A stretch of DNA of 46,238 bases, from positions 1-46,238 of the IMG/VR virus record IMGVR_UViG_3300031578_000083; one strand, 5' to 3'. This DNA comes from a virus. Made by a program: the position numbers and the translations under genes. The notes below the pieces were generated by a model, which ran no database searches, was not told the DNA's origin, and saw nothing but the letters and a program-made list of their open reading frames with translations. Of the stretch, positions 33,786 through 40,916 are shown piece by piece. The stretch's first letter is position 1. Each line of letters begins with the position of its first letter.

Positions 33786-33947
33786 ATGGATGAACGTCAA
33801 ACGAAGGAACTACTCGATCATCTTCGGCGCATCCGTGACGCCGTCGAGGCTCTGGCGCGCAGTGCGGTGCCGAGTTTCAGACCGGCGGTTCTCCATCAGG
33901 AGCGGGGAGTTCAGGATCGTCTGGGGCGTAGGAAATCGGAAGGATAG
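33786..33947 (+). CDS. Tiny helical protein, 53 aa
   Basis: Too short for automatic calling, but 'MDERQTKELLDHLRRIRDAVEALARSAVP' is a regular amphipathic helix. AGAGGGG directly precedes the ATG. Stop TAG at 33945-33947. Its 3' end overlaps the minus gene 33877-34089. Similar short helical proteins are common in phages, function unknown. Confidence 0.42.
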   Translation: MDERQTKELLDHLRRIRDAVEALARSAVPSFRPAVLHQERGVQDRLGRRKSEG

Positions 33948-34089
33948 CCCAGAGCGCCTCGACGATTTGGAAGGCCGCCTTTAACTCAACATGGGTGACC
34001 CCGGAGTCCAGCACAAGGGAGACGATGCGGGCGGCCAGCGGCAGGCTCACGCCGGAGCATTCCACGAGCCGTTCGACGTCCCCTTCCAT
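33877..34089 (-). CDS. Small hypothetical protein, 70 aa
   Basis: Helical start 'MEGDVERLVECSGVSLPLAARIVSLVLDSGVTHVELKAAFQIVEALW' and acidic Pro-rich tail. The N-terminal helices look protein-like. Convergent with 33786-33947. GATAAT-like element 12 bases upstream. No family recognised. Confidence 0.5.
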   Translation of the reverse strand: MEGDVERLVECSGVSLPLAARIVSLVLDSGVTHVELKAAFQIVEALWAILPISYAPDDPELPAPDGEPPV

Positions 34090-34141
34090 GACTGTGTCTC
34101 GATTATCCCACCTCGTGATGACACAAAGGTCGAAAACGGTT

Positions 34142-34231
34142 CGCCGCTCCGAGATCGCCCGGAAGGCGACCGCGGCGCGCTGGAATCAAGCTCACGCCGC
34201 CAGCTTCCCTGCCGCCAGGCGCTCCTCAATC
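34142..34231 (-). repeat. Dispersed repeat copy A (about 90 bp)
   Basis: In the minus orientation this reads like 36794-36881: the shared 3' gene tail 'IEERLAAGK', the stop, then 'gcgccgcggNcgcc' and 'gcgatctcggagcggcg'. In the plus orientation the last 40 bases encode 'RRSEIARKATAARWN'. About 90 percent identity by eye to copy B. Confidence 0.85.
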
Positions 34232-34392
34232 CCCCCCCCGCGCCGCGCCGACCGCGCCAACTGCGCCGGGGGCACGCGGTAACGCCAGCAATTGAGGCCG
34301 GGATCACGGAAATCAACCGTTGCGGATACCTGCTCTTGCACGGCCACCACCACAGAAACATAATGGGTGTGGCCGCCTAGTTTCGGCTTCAT
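34192..34392 (-). CDS. Small protein sharing its tail with 36356-36832, 66 aa
   Basis: ATG at 34390-34392. 'MKPKLGGHTHYVSVVVAVQEQVSATVDFRDPGLNCWRYRVPPAQL' is followed by Arg/Ala and then 'GIEERLAAGKLAA', the same ending as the 36356-36832 product ('GIEERLAAGKVAA'). This shows the 3' end of the gene is within the dispersed repeat. Beta-rich start, with Cys/Trp/Tyr. Function unknown. Confidence 0.55.
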   Translation of the reverse strand: MKPKLGGHTHYVSVVVAVQEQVSATVDFRDPGLNCWRYRVPPAQLARSARRGGGIEERLAAGKLAA

Positions 34393-34471
34393 GAACCGGG
34401 CGAACGCGGGAACCTTGACTCGCTGGCGGCCAGATCCTCTCAAGGAATCGCCGACAAGGGGGCGGATCAGG

Positions 34472-35134
34472 GTGGCCCGTGTCAAGAAGTTGCTTCGGAA
34501 AATCGAAGGGAACGCCCTTTGGTGGTTCCTTGAAAAGGCCGTGGGGCCGATCGTGCTTACTGCTGTGATCTGGCTGTACCAATCTTCGTTCTCACGCCCC
34601 GACCTCGTTATCGCAGTACTCGTTCTTGTCGGCGGCGTGGCGCTGATGATCGCGGCACCATGGTTGCGGCGAGTCGCACAGGACAATACCTCCGAAAATG
34701 TGCTTGCCCGCGCTCCGCACCTCCTCGTCAAGTACCGGAAGAATGATGGGGAAGGGCGCGAGACCCTCACGTTGTCCAACGATGGGCCGGAGACCGCTCT
34801 CCATGTACACGTCGGTCCGTTGAAATGGGAGCAAGAGGCCAGGAGCATACAGCTATACCGGGATGTGGTCGCCCTTCAAGCCAACCACGAGGAAACAGTG
34901 CAGATAGCTTTCTCAAGCGGCCCGCGAAGCTCGACATCCCTCGACGACTTCATGCGTTCTAGCACCCCGAACAACGCTCAAACGACCGTTCTTGTAACGT
35001 TTGAAGACGTGAGGAAGCGGCGGTTCCGTCAACGCTTCCTCCTCACCACTCACATAGATGGAACCCTGAGTTGGAATCCGGAGCCGGTGCAATTCGCCCA
35101 AGACCAGATCAGCCATCCTTCAACGCACTCCTAG
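34472..35134 (+). CDS. Membrane protein with cytoplasmic beta domain, 220 aa
   Basis: I take the GTG at 34472 as start. ATG at 34391 is an alternative but would overlap the minus gene. Two membrane spans ('VGPIVLTAVIWLYQSSF', 'LVIAVLVLVGGVALMIAAPWL') near the N-terminus, then a soluble beta-rich domain ('HLLVKYRKNDGEGRETLTLSNDGPETALHVHVGP'), likely cytoplasmic. A typical moron or superinfection-exclusion layout, but nothing proves it. Upstream region 33950-34472 on this strand holds no other clear gene. Confidence 0.6.
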   Translation: MARVKKLLRKIEGNALWWFLEKAVGPIVLTAVIWLYQSSFSRPDLVIAVLVLVGGVALMIAAPWLRRVAQDNTSENVLARAPHLLVKYRKNDGEGRETLTLSNDGPETALHVHVGPLKWEQEARSIQLYRDVVALQANHEETVQIAFSSGPRSSTSLDDFMRSSTPNNAQTTVLVTFEDVRKRRFRQRFLLTTHIDGTLSWNPEPVQFAQDQISHPSTHS

Positions 35135-35388
35135 CCCACCCCCCGCGCGCCCCGCGCGCCGGCCGGGCCACCGACAGACCGTCCCCCCACCGGGAGACAG
35201 TTGGCCTCACGCGCCCCCTGTAGCGCGCCAAGTCCCCGCCGAAGCTCCCCCCTTTTTTAGGTGTCACGTTTTGTCCGGTTTTCGCCGCCCGCGCCGCCGC
35301 CGCCGATCGCGCCGCGGCCGACGCCGGCGACGCGGACGTACCAATACCCCAGTACCGAAAACTGTAGATATTGAACGACTTAGAAGTT
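35135..35388. other. 254-bp GC-rich intergenic stretch
   Basis: Between the convergent membrane gene and the recombinase. Holds a CGCGCG-CCC-CGCGCG hairpin near 35147 and a CCCCCCTTTTTT run at 35246-35257. No gene seen. The C/T run could be part of a terminator. Confidence 0.3.
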
Positions 35389-36105
35389 TTACTTTCGGCG
35401 CTTTCTTTGCAACGTTTGGACGGGGGTTCGGAACACGGGTTTTGGTACACCCTGTTTGCCGCGTTTTTTCGCTCGTTTTGGCTGTTCCCGCAGCGCCCGG
35501 GCTACAGTGCTCACCGCGACGCCCAATTCGGCGGCAATTCCTCGTACGCTCTTCCCGGCATCCCGCAGCTCTAATGCCCGATCGCGCCGAAACACCTTGC
35601 GCGGTCGCCCCACCGGAAGATCCTTCCCAGATCGGGTGTGCAAGTCCCTGCCAATACGCCCAAGCTTCAGGTTCACCTTGTGCTGCCGCATGCCCGCCGC
35701 CACCCGCTCCCGGATCATCTCCCTCTCGAGCTCCGCAAAAGCGGCCAGGATGTGCAGGAGGAATCGCGCCATCGGACTGGTCTCGTCCGTGTCGATGTTC
35801 TGGGTCACTGCGATGAACCGGACCTGCAAGCTCACCAGCTCTTGAATGCCGGCAATGGAGTCGGAAACACTTCGCCCCCACCTGTCCAGCTTCCAGACCA
35901 ACACACAATCAAAGCTGCGCCGCCGCGCATCCCTCTTCAGTTTGTCGAGCGCCGGCCGCGAGGCCTTCGCCCCGCTCCACCCCTCATCGACGTACTCGGT
36001 GACAATTTCCCAACCCCTCGCCTTGCAGTAGGTACGCAGCTCCGTCAGCTGCATCTCGCACTTCTGGTCCGACGTCGACACTCGGGCGTAAATCGCTGCT
36101 CTCAC
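35389..36105 (-). CDS. Serine recombinase (resolvase/invertase type), 238 aa
   Basis: Catalytic Ser10 in 'YARVSTSDQ', Arg8, and 'DRWGRSVSD' (about 74-82, the conserved arginine motif), then 'QNIDTDETSPMARFLLHILAAFAELEREMIRERVAAGM' (the long E helix). C-terminal HTH 'SVRGIAAELGVAVSTVARAL' (about 187-206). Size fits a small resolvase/invertase, not a large serine integrase. It could invert a fibre gene or act as integrase/excisionase in a prophage. No recombination site identified. Strand opposite to its neighbours. Confidence 0.88.
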   Translation of the reverse strand: MRAAIYARVSTSDQKCEMQLTELRTYCKARGWEIVTEYVDEGWSGAKASRPALDKLKRDARRRSFDCVLVWKLDRWGRSVSDSIAGIQELVSLQVRFIAVTQNIDTDETSPMARFLLHILAAFAELEREMIRERVAAGMRQHKVNLKLGRIGRDLHTRSGKDLPVGRPRKVFRRDRALELRDAGKSVRGIAAELGVAVSTVARALREQPKRAKKRGKQGVPKPVFRTPVQTLQRKRRK

Positions 36106-36355
36106 TACCTCACTAATCGGCTCTCAGCCGCGTTCTTGAATTGCTTCATAGACCCAAAGTACCCCCACTTGTCTGACCGTACTAGGCGTTTTAGCCAATT
36201 CCGGATGTTGTCAGGACGACGTATGCTCGAACACGGGACGGCTCGGTGCGCCTACACCGGGCCGCCCCTACTCCACCACAGATCGGAGGTTCGGTCCGAT
36301 CATGCAGCAGAGCTTCTGTCAGAATGTATCTAAACAGGGTCCACGTGCAAGTCTC

Positions 36356-36832
36356 ATGTTGCCCTCGACCGCCCGCCGCGGCGAACCTCTCATTTACATC
36401 CGCGTGCTCCACGAGGTCTGGCCCAACTCCCGCGCCGGCGGCTGGCGCCTGAAGGGCCGGCTCTATCGTCCCGGTCAGCGCGTTTCTCGCGACGCTCTCC
36501 CTGATCCCCTTGTCGTCGTCGAGGCCGCCGGCAGATCAAAAACAGGACGGGGCCACAACCGCAGCGAGTATCTCTACATTCTCTGGCATTGGGACGGGGA
36601 ATGGCGGGAAGTGGCCCGGGCAATCTCGCCGAGCTGGGACTGGCAGTGGATCCTCGGGCCCGCGGCGCGAAAGCTTCTCACGACGGCGCCAATTCAGGAA
36701 CGCGCCGCCCGCCATGTTGACGAGCTGCTCACCGCGATCGACTGCGCGATGGCCGATGTGGATCCGGAACTCAGGCCGCTGGTCTGCGCGGGAATTGAGG
36801 AGCGCCTGGCGGCGGGGAAGGTGGCGGCGTGA
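36356..36832 (+). CDS. Conserved hypothetical protein, 158 aa
   Basis: Text 'PLIYIRVLHEVWPNSRAGGWRLKGRLYRPGQRVSRDALPDPLVVVEAAGRSKTGRGHNRSEYLYILW' is a sequence style I associate with a small protein family found repeatedly in Acidobacteriota genomes. Helical C-terminus ends 'GIEERLAAGKVAA'. Start taken at 36356; ATG 36302 is an alternative. Followed by the dispersed repeat copy B. Function unknown. Confidence 0.65.
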   Translation: MLPSTARRGEPLIYIRVLHEVWPNSRAGGWRLKGRLYRPGQRVSRDALPDPLVVVEAAGRSKTGRGHNRSEYLYILWHWDGEWREVARAISPSWDWQWILGPAARKLLTTAPIQERAARHVDELLTAIDCAMADVDPELRPLVCAGIEERLAAGKVAA

Positions 36833-36881
36833 GCTGACTCCACCGCGCCGCGGCCGCCTAGCGCGCGATCTCGGAGCGGCG
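36794..36881 (+). repeat. Dispersed repeat copy B (about 88 bp)
   Basis: Spans the 3' end of 36356-36832 and the region after it. Inverted relative to copy A in genome orientation, but same orientation relative to the 'IEERLAAGK' gene tail. On the minus strand it reads 'RRSEIAR-stop-AAAARWS', a decayed version of the conserved tail. Confidence 0.85.
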
Positions 36882-36908
36882 CGCGGGCCAGGAAGGCCTT
36901 GGAATCAC

Positions 36909-37235
36909 TCAGTGTCCTATAATCTCAGTGAAGGATATGAAGTCCCTCTCGCCTTCGCCCGGAAACAAGACCAATAGCGCCGACCGAAAGAAAGCTGCCT
37001 CTTCCGGAAATCCCCTCGGCTCACCATACCCGAATTCCAGACCCTCCGGCAGCCGGAGCGCCAGTTCGGAAGCCGTGTCGTCCGACAGCAGTTTGATCTC
37101 TGAATCCGTCACTGCCCGGACCCGGCCGCGCAAACAAGCCGCGAAACGCGCAAAACTGAAATCACAGCGCAGCAACGCTCGCTCGGCGGCCCACTTGCGG
37201 AACAAATCCAACGCTTCGGCCCGGCCTGCTCTCAC
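36909..37235 (-). CDS. Conserved hypothetical protein, 108 aa
   Basis: Text 'EALDLFRKWAAERALLRCDFSFARFAACLRGRVRAVTDSEIKLLSDDTASELALRLPEGLEFGYGEPRGFPEEAAFF' is a beta-barrel-like PilZ-sized domain style I associate with Acidobacteriota genes. GTG start at 37233-37235 with GGAGG upstream. Convergent with 36356-36832, with repeat B between them. Function unknown. Confidence 0.68.
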   Translation of the reverse strand: MRAGRAEALDLFRKWAAERALLRCDFSFARFAACLRGRVRAVTDSEIKLLSDDTASELALRLPEGLEFGYGEPRGFPEEAAFFRSALLVLFPGEGERDFISFTEIIGH

Positions 37236-37328
37236 TGTGAATCCGCTGCCTCCAATCGTTTCCCGCCTCGCTGGGGATAGCTAGTCCCTCTTAGGTCTCC
37301 TCCCCGCGGCCCCTTTCCGCGGCTTCCA

Positions 37329-37370
37329 CCACCGCGCCCCGGCCGCCTTCCGGGCGATCTCGGAGCGGCG
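37329..37370 (-). repeat. Dispersed repeat copy C (about 42 bp)
   Basis: 'ccgccttccgggcgatctcggagcggcg' directly after the stop of 37372-37827 (minus orientation: RRSEIARKAAGARWW). Matches the core of copies A, B and D. Confidence 0.75.
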
Positions 37371-37371
37371 C

Positions 37372-37827
37372 TCACTTCCGTTCGAGCTTGGCCTGCTCGG
37401 CCTGCATGACCTCGAAAACGGTGATGCCTGGCCTCTTCTGGGCGTGAGGTTGCACCAGATCTATCAGCGCACTCAGTTGGGCAAGGCGAGGGTCTTTTCT
37501 CTTGGAGAGGAACTGCCTATGCAACCTGAGCTGCTTCAGCGTGGCCTGCTTCAGCCGGGCGAACCTACCATCCGGAAGCTTGAGCCGCTGGGGGAGTCTC
37601 TCGAAGCCGGGTAAGGAAAGCTGGTTGGCGGGGCGGATTTTGCGGCGCTTGCGGTGCAGCATCCAGATCAGACGTTCTATCATCCAGGGCTTCTGCAGCC
37701 GCTTCATCAACTCGGGCTCAGAGTTGTAGATTCTCTCCGCGAGATCCGGCGTCGTGATGCCCGGGGCAACCAACATCAGCGCGCTTTCCAGTGTGATCTC
37801 CAGCTCCCTATCCTGTTCGGTGGTCAC
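37372..37827 (-). CDS. Basic helical hypothetical protein, 151 aa
   Basis: GTG start at 37825-37827 chosen, with CAGGAGG 9 bases upstream. Helical, basic: 'AERIYNSEPELMKRLQKPWMIERLIWMLHRKRRKIRPANQLSLPGFERLPQRLKLPDGRF'. C-terminal 'ITVFEVMQAEQAKLERK'. Might bind nucleic acid, but no known domain. Stop is followed at once by repeat copy C. Confidence 0.6.
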   Translation of the reverse strand: MTTEQDRELEITLESALMLVAPGITTPDLAERIYNSEPELMKRLQKPWMIERLIWMLHRKRRKIRPANQLSLPGFERLPQRLKLPDGRFARLKQATLKQLRLHRQFLSKRKDPRLAQLSALIDLVQPHAQKRPGITVFEVMQAEQAKLERK

Positions 37828-37926
37828 AATCAGACCCTCCTGTTTCGTCAAGCTCGAATACCCCCAGGCCTGTGAGACCGCCCAAACATATCAGGGGGTA
37901 TTCGAGCCGCCCTCTTCGCGCTTCCC

Positions 37927-37968
37927 CCACCGCACCGCGGGCGCCTTCCGCGCGATCTCGGAGCGGCG
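37927..37968 (-). repeat. Dispersed repeat copy D (about 42 bp)
   Basis: 'gcgccttccgcgcgatctcggagcggcgg', 18 bases after the stop of 37987-38361 on its strand. Minus orientation reads RRSEIARKAPAVRWG. Confidence 0.75.
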
Positions 37969-37986
37969 GCCGGGCCCGGGCGTCGC

Positions 37987-38361
37987 TCAGTCGGGCTCGT
38001 CTGTCCAGTACGCAAGGGCGAGTTCAGTCACTACCATCCCCAACAAGATCAGCCAAATCCAACGGAGAGGATCGCCCGTCCACCACGACGCGAGCCCGCA
38101 AACTAGAGCAGACGCACCGGGAAGGAAGAATGCGCCAATCCCGGCAATTATCCCCCAGTCGGTGTAGGCTTGTCCGATTGCCATCAGATGAACCACTATC
38201 CCCGTCACGACCTGCGCGACTAAAACCCACGGCCGCACCGTCCTCCTCACCTGGTTCCTATCCCCCGGACGCCTCTCCATGCATCTCAAGGCACACCCAC
38301 AATCGCAGTAGTCCGCCGTGTCCTCGTTCACGGTCTTACAGTGGGCACACTCTTTAGACAT
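37987..38361 (-). CDS. Zinc-ribbon membrane protein, 124 aa
   Basis: N-terminal zinc ribbon 'CAHCKTVNEDTADYCDCGCALRC' (about 5-27), then three hydrophobic spans about 46-62 ('VLVAQVVTGIVVHLMAI'), 71-90 and 98-117. Typical of small regulatory membrane proteins. Function unknown. Overlaps its upstream neighbour by 34 bases. Confidence 0.62.
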   Translation of the reverse strand: MSKECAHCKTVNEDTADYCDCGCALRCMERRPGDRNQVRRTVRPWVLVAQVVTGIVVHLMAIGQAYTDWGIIAGIGAFFLPGASALVCGLASWWTGDPLRWIWLILLGMVVTELALAYWTDEPD

Positions 38362-38675
38362 TTTTCCCTCCCCCGTTGCGATTGGGCCCCGCGACGACGC
38401 GCAAACAGTAGCGTTGTCAGAAAGAATACGCCCGTTCCGACGTCAATCCAGAACCAACTCGCGCGATCGAGTGAGATCGGTGCCAAGGGGTTGAAAAGGA
38501 TGGCCACTCCGATAAAGAGCCAGGCAAGCACTCTTGCCCCACAATGAAACTCCTCGTAGGCCGAGACCCCAGCCACACCACAGACTGCCCAACGGAGAAG
38601 CTGATAGTAGGCATAGGGCAGTGGGGCCACAGCCAGGAACAGCAGCCCAGCCGGAATGAGGCGGTACGTAGGCAT
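38328..38675 (-). CDS. Small four-span membrane protein, 115 aa
   Basis: Text 'MPTYRLIPAGLLFLAVAPLPYAYYQLLRWAVCGVAGVSAYEEF' and 'RVLAWLFIGVAILFNPLAPISLDRASWFWIDVGTGVFFLTTLLF' resemble the DUF6804-type small membrane family. Start moved to 38675 (GAGGGG upstream); a TTG further out gives no SD. Forms a pair with the zinc-ribbon membrane gene. Function unknown. Confidence 0.6.
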   Translation of the reverse strand: MPTYRLIPAGLLFLAVAPLPYAYYQLLRWAVCGVAGVSAYEEFHCGARVLAWLFIGVAILFNPLAPISLDRASWFWIDVGTGVFFLTTLLFARRRGAQSQRGREKCLKSVPTVRP

Positions 38676-38680
38676 GCCCC

Positions 38681-38932
38681 TCAATCGGCAGGCGCGTCAC
38701 TGGACTTTAGGGCTGTCTGCTTCGCCCAGCGAGCCTGAACCGCCTTCCGCGCAATCTCAGACCGCCGCTCCGGCGTGAGCTTCGCCGCACGTGCCTTGCC
38801 GCCCGCTAGCCCCGCCTTACGCCCGGCCTCGCTCAACTGCTCTGAAGTGAGTGCTGCAGCGCGGGCCTTCCCTCCGAGCGGACGAATCCTCCTCAGGTGC
38901 TCCTCGAGTGTGATCTCCGTTCCGCCTGCCAC
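38681..38932 (-). CDS. Basic repeat protein with RRSEIARKAVQARW tail, 83 aa
   Basis: Two similar halves: 'LGGKARAAALTSEQLSEAGRKA' and 'AGGKARAAKLTPERRSEIARKAVQARW', typical of small basic phage/host proteins. The second half contains the motif found as isolated repeats elsewhere in this region (copies A-D). GTG start at 38930-38932. Divergent from the early operon, with 100 bases between. May be DNA-binding. Not proven. Confidence 0.6.
   Translation of the reverse strand: MAGGTEITLEEHLRRIRPLGGKARAAALTSEQLSEAGRKAGLAGGKARAAKLTPERRSEIARKAVQARWAKQTALKSSDAPAD
38728..38766 (-). repeat. Dispersed repeat copy E, inside a gene
   Basis: 'accgccttccgcgcaatctcagaccgccg', the coding counterpart of copies A-D, encoding RRSEIARKAVQARW in 38681-38932. 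Confidence 0.7.
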
Positions 38933-38977
38933 CTAGGTAGCTTAACGTACAAGAGCACAAAAAGCAACCTAGCGCAC

Positions 38978-39006
38978 TTGACATGCTACACCATGACATG
39001 TAGAAT
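38978..39006 (+). promoter_or_regulatory. Strong sigma70-type promoter of the early operon
   Basis: TTGACA (38978-38983), 17-base spacer, TAGAAT (39001-39006). It reads into the plus-strand operon starting at 39033. Best promoter in the window. GGAGG at 39008-39012 lies in the leader. The divergent gene 38681-38932 starts 45 bases to the left. Confidence 0.75.
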
Positions 39007-39032
39007 CGGAGGTAGAAAGAACACGAACAACG

Positions 39033-39134
39033 ATGGACCAAGAATCAAACGCGCCAACGGCCGAAGAGCCCAAGTTCGCTGAAGTTCTCCGGCGGGTCGT
39101 TGCGTCCGCTCTCCAGGAAAGGACACCACAATGA
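39033..39134 (+). CDS. Tiny leader-type ORF, 33 aa
   Basis: Short, too short for automatic calling. 'MDQESNAPTAEEPKFAEVLRRVVASALQ', with its TGA overlapping the next ATG (ATGA at 39131). First gene after the early promoter. GGAGG is 20 bases upstream of the ATG, so efficient initiation is uncertain. Confidence 0.45.
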   Translation: MDQESNAPTAEEPKFAEVLRRVVASALQERTPQ

Positions 39135-39382
39135 CTGACATCAAAGCACTGGCGTGGGAGGTCGAAAACCACGCCGTCCGCGCGCCCACCACTGACGAGT
39201 TGGCCCTCGATCTCGCCATCGAGCGCGCCCGTTCCCGAGCCCGCCAGCGCGCCCACATCGCCATGCTCGAGGCCACCCTCTCAGCCCTCACAAGACCCGT
39301 CGAGATCTACCACGACAACGAGGGGGACGTCCTCCTCCACCAGTTAGCAGCAGCCAACCCACGAAAGGAAGCAGCGTCATGA
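39131..39382 (+). CDS. Small early protein with E-Y-DNEGDV motif, 83 aa
   Basis: Helical 'MTDIKALAWEVENHAVRAPTTDELALDLAIERARSRARQRAHIAMLEATLSAL', then 'VEIYHDNEGDVLL'. The motif 'EIYHDNEGDV' also appears as 'EVYRDNEGDV' at the end of the HNH gene at 43702. Starts in an ATGA overlap and ends in one. Function unknown. Confidence 0.58.
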   Translation: MTDIKALAWEVENHAVRAPTTDELALDLAIERARSRARQRAHIAMLEATLSALTRPVEIYHDNEGDVLLHQLAAANPRKEAAS

Positions 39383-40038
39383 ACAACAATTTTGCTGCCA
39401 CTACAGGTGCCGAACCTGAGACGGCAAAACGCCGCGACGAGATCACCTTGGACCTTAACGTCCCGATCGAGGCCGCGCTCCTCTACGACCAGCCCCTTGG
39501 CCCCTACCGCAACAGGAAGGGCGACCGCTATATGTATACCCTCGAGACCGCCAACGGCGACAAGGTGATCTTCGTTGACGCGGAGGTCCCGCCCATGATC
39601 GACCGTCTCGGACTGACCCGCGGGGATCGTTTCCGCATCGGCAAGTTCGAGACCCGGAACGGAGTCCGCAAGGGTCCGCTTCAATGGAAGGTCGAACGCG
39701 TTGAAGCCCAGAACGCGCAAAGGCCGGAGCCCGCTCCCCCAGAGCCTCGACAGCAGAGGGAAGCGGACCCGGCCCCTAACCAGACGACTGGTCGGCCTCA
39801 GGCTACCACAGCAACCCAGACCGACACAAAAGCGGAGCCGTCCAACTCGAAGTACGGCGCCATCATGTTCCGCTGTCTCGTTTCAGCCCTCGAGACGGCA
39901 AAGCAAGCTGAAGCTCATGCCGCGGCCACTTCAATTCCCATCCGTTTCACCAGCCAGGACATCCAGGGCATCGCCTCCACGTTCTTCATCCAGGCCGCTC
40001 ATGATGGCTGGCTCAAATTCAACGGAGGCTCCCGATGA
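39379..40038 (+). CDS. OB-fold-like early protein, 219 aa
   Basis: N-terminal beta-rich domain (about 20-110, 'YMYTLETANGDKVIFVDAEVPPMIDRLGL..GDRFRIGKF') that could be an OB fold; Pro/Gln linker (about 110-150); C-terminal helical domain 'SALETAKQAEAHAAATSIPIRFTSQDIQGIASTFFIQAAHDG'. Such proteins in phage recombination modules often act as single-strand DNA-binding partners of the nuclease next door. Stop overlaps the nuclease ATG. Function inferred. Confidence 0.55.
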   Translation: MNNNFAATTGAEPETAKRRDEITLDLNVPIEAALLYDQPLGPYRNRKGDRYMYTLETANGDKVIFVDAEVPPMIDRLGLTRGDRFRIGKFETRNGVRKGPLQWKVERVEAQNAQRPEPAPPEPRQQREADPAPNQTTGRPQATTATQTDTKAEPSNSKYGAIMFRCLVSALETAKQAEAHAAATSIPIRFTSQDIQGIASTFFIQAAHDGWLKFNGGSR

Positions 40039-40916
40039 ACGGCTCTCCCGTAAACGGGAAAACCCAGGGCGGGGAAGTCGTCTACGCTCCAGAGACCCGC
40101 TTTGCCGCCTCCGCCGTCGCCCCAGCCGTTGACCTGGCGCTCGCCACTTTACTGAGCCCGTCCCAGGTGAACACGTACCTGGAGTGCCCCACGCGCTGGT
40201 ACTTCAAATATCTGGCGGACCTTCCGGATCCAGCCGGATCCGCCCTCGCGGTGGGGAAGGCCGTAGACAACTCCCTCTCCTATTACTTTCGCGCCAAGGC
40301 AGAGGGCATCGAAGTGCCGCCCTCTGACGTCCTCGATGCGGTCGACACGGCCTGGGCGGACGAGGAGGTTATCACTCAGTTCTTCGACAATGAGAATGCA
40401 GACGAGTTGCACCAGCTTTGCCGCCGCCTAGTCGAGTCCTACCTGACACAGATGGCCCCGAAGATCCAGCCGGCGCTCATTGACGGCGTACCAGCGGTCC
40501 AGCTTCCGGTCAGCGGCGAGATCGCCGACGTGAAGGTCCGCGGTTACATCGACATCCTGACCGCCGATGGCACCGTGATCGATTTCAAGACCAAGCGCGA
40601 CAAACCTTACGGCATCACCGCGGACCACATGCTCCAAGTGACCACCTACTCCATGCTCTGCCCGCACTCCCGCGGCAAGGCCGAGCTCCACTACATGGTC
40701 AAGGGGCGCTCCACTACCGCCCCCACCAAGAACGTGCCCTTCACCCTCGACATCGGCTCGGCCGAGGTGCAGTACGCTGAATCCGTTTACCCGGCAGTCC
40801 AGGAAGCCATGCGCGACGGGCTCTACCTCCCCAACCGGAATGCACGGCTCTGCTCTCGGAGGCTCTGCCCGTTCTGGAAGGCCTGCGAGAAGGAGTTTGG
40901 GGGACACGTAAAATGA
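40035..40916 (+). CDS. PD-(D/E)XK nuclease, RecB/Cas4-like, 293 aa
   Basis: N-terminal 'SPSQVNTYLECPTRWYFKYL' (about 41-60, C51), catalytic 'GYIDILTADGTVIDFKTKR' (D172, D183, K185) and 'HMLQVTTYSMLC' (Q201). C-terminal cysteines C273, C278 and C284 together with C51 give an iron-sulphur cluster site as in Cas4/AddB-type exonucleases. Common in phage recombination and replication modules for DNA end processing. No adjacent cas genes. ATG overlaps previous stop. Confidence 0.87.
   Translation: MNGSPVNGKTQGGEVVYAPETRFAASAVAPAVDLALATLLSPSQVNTYLECPTRWYFKYLADLPDPAGSALAVGKAVDNSLSYYFRAKAEGIEVPPSDVLDAVDTAWADEEVITQFFDNENADELHQLCRRLVESYLTQMAPKIQPALIDGVPAVQLPVSGEIADVKVRGYIDILTADGTVIDFKTKRDKPYGITADHMLQVTTYSMLCPHSRGKAELHYMVKGRSTTAPTKNVPFTLDIGSAEVQYAESVYPAVQEAMRDGLYLPNRNARLCSRRLCPFWKACEKEFGGHVK

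Noticed and set aside
34192-34848. Full 218-codon minus ORF
   Set aside because: Its N-terminal two thirds are antisense to the membrane gene and look random; only the last 66 codons, from the ATG at 34390-34392, are kept.
35264-35908. 214-codon minus ORF over the recombinase
   Set aside because: Out of frame with the serine recombinase, which has all catalytic residues.
36928-37284. Ser-rich 118-codon plus ORF
   Set aside because: Antisense to the conserved 108-aa gene; a perfect TATAAT upstream has no matching -35.
40035-40916. CRISPR-associated Cas4
   Set aside because: The fold is Cas4-like, but no repeats or other cas genes are present; phage recombination nuclease is the better reading.
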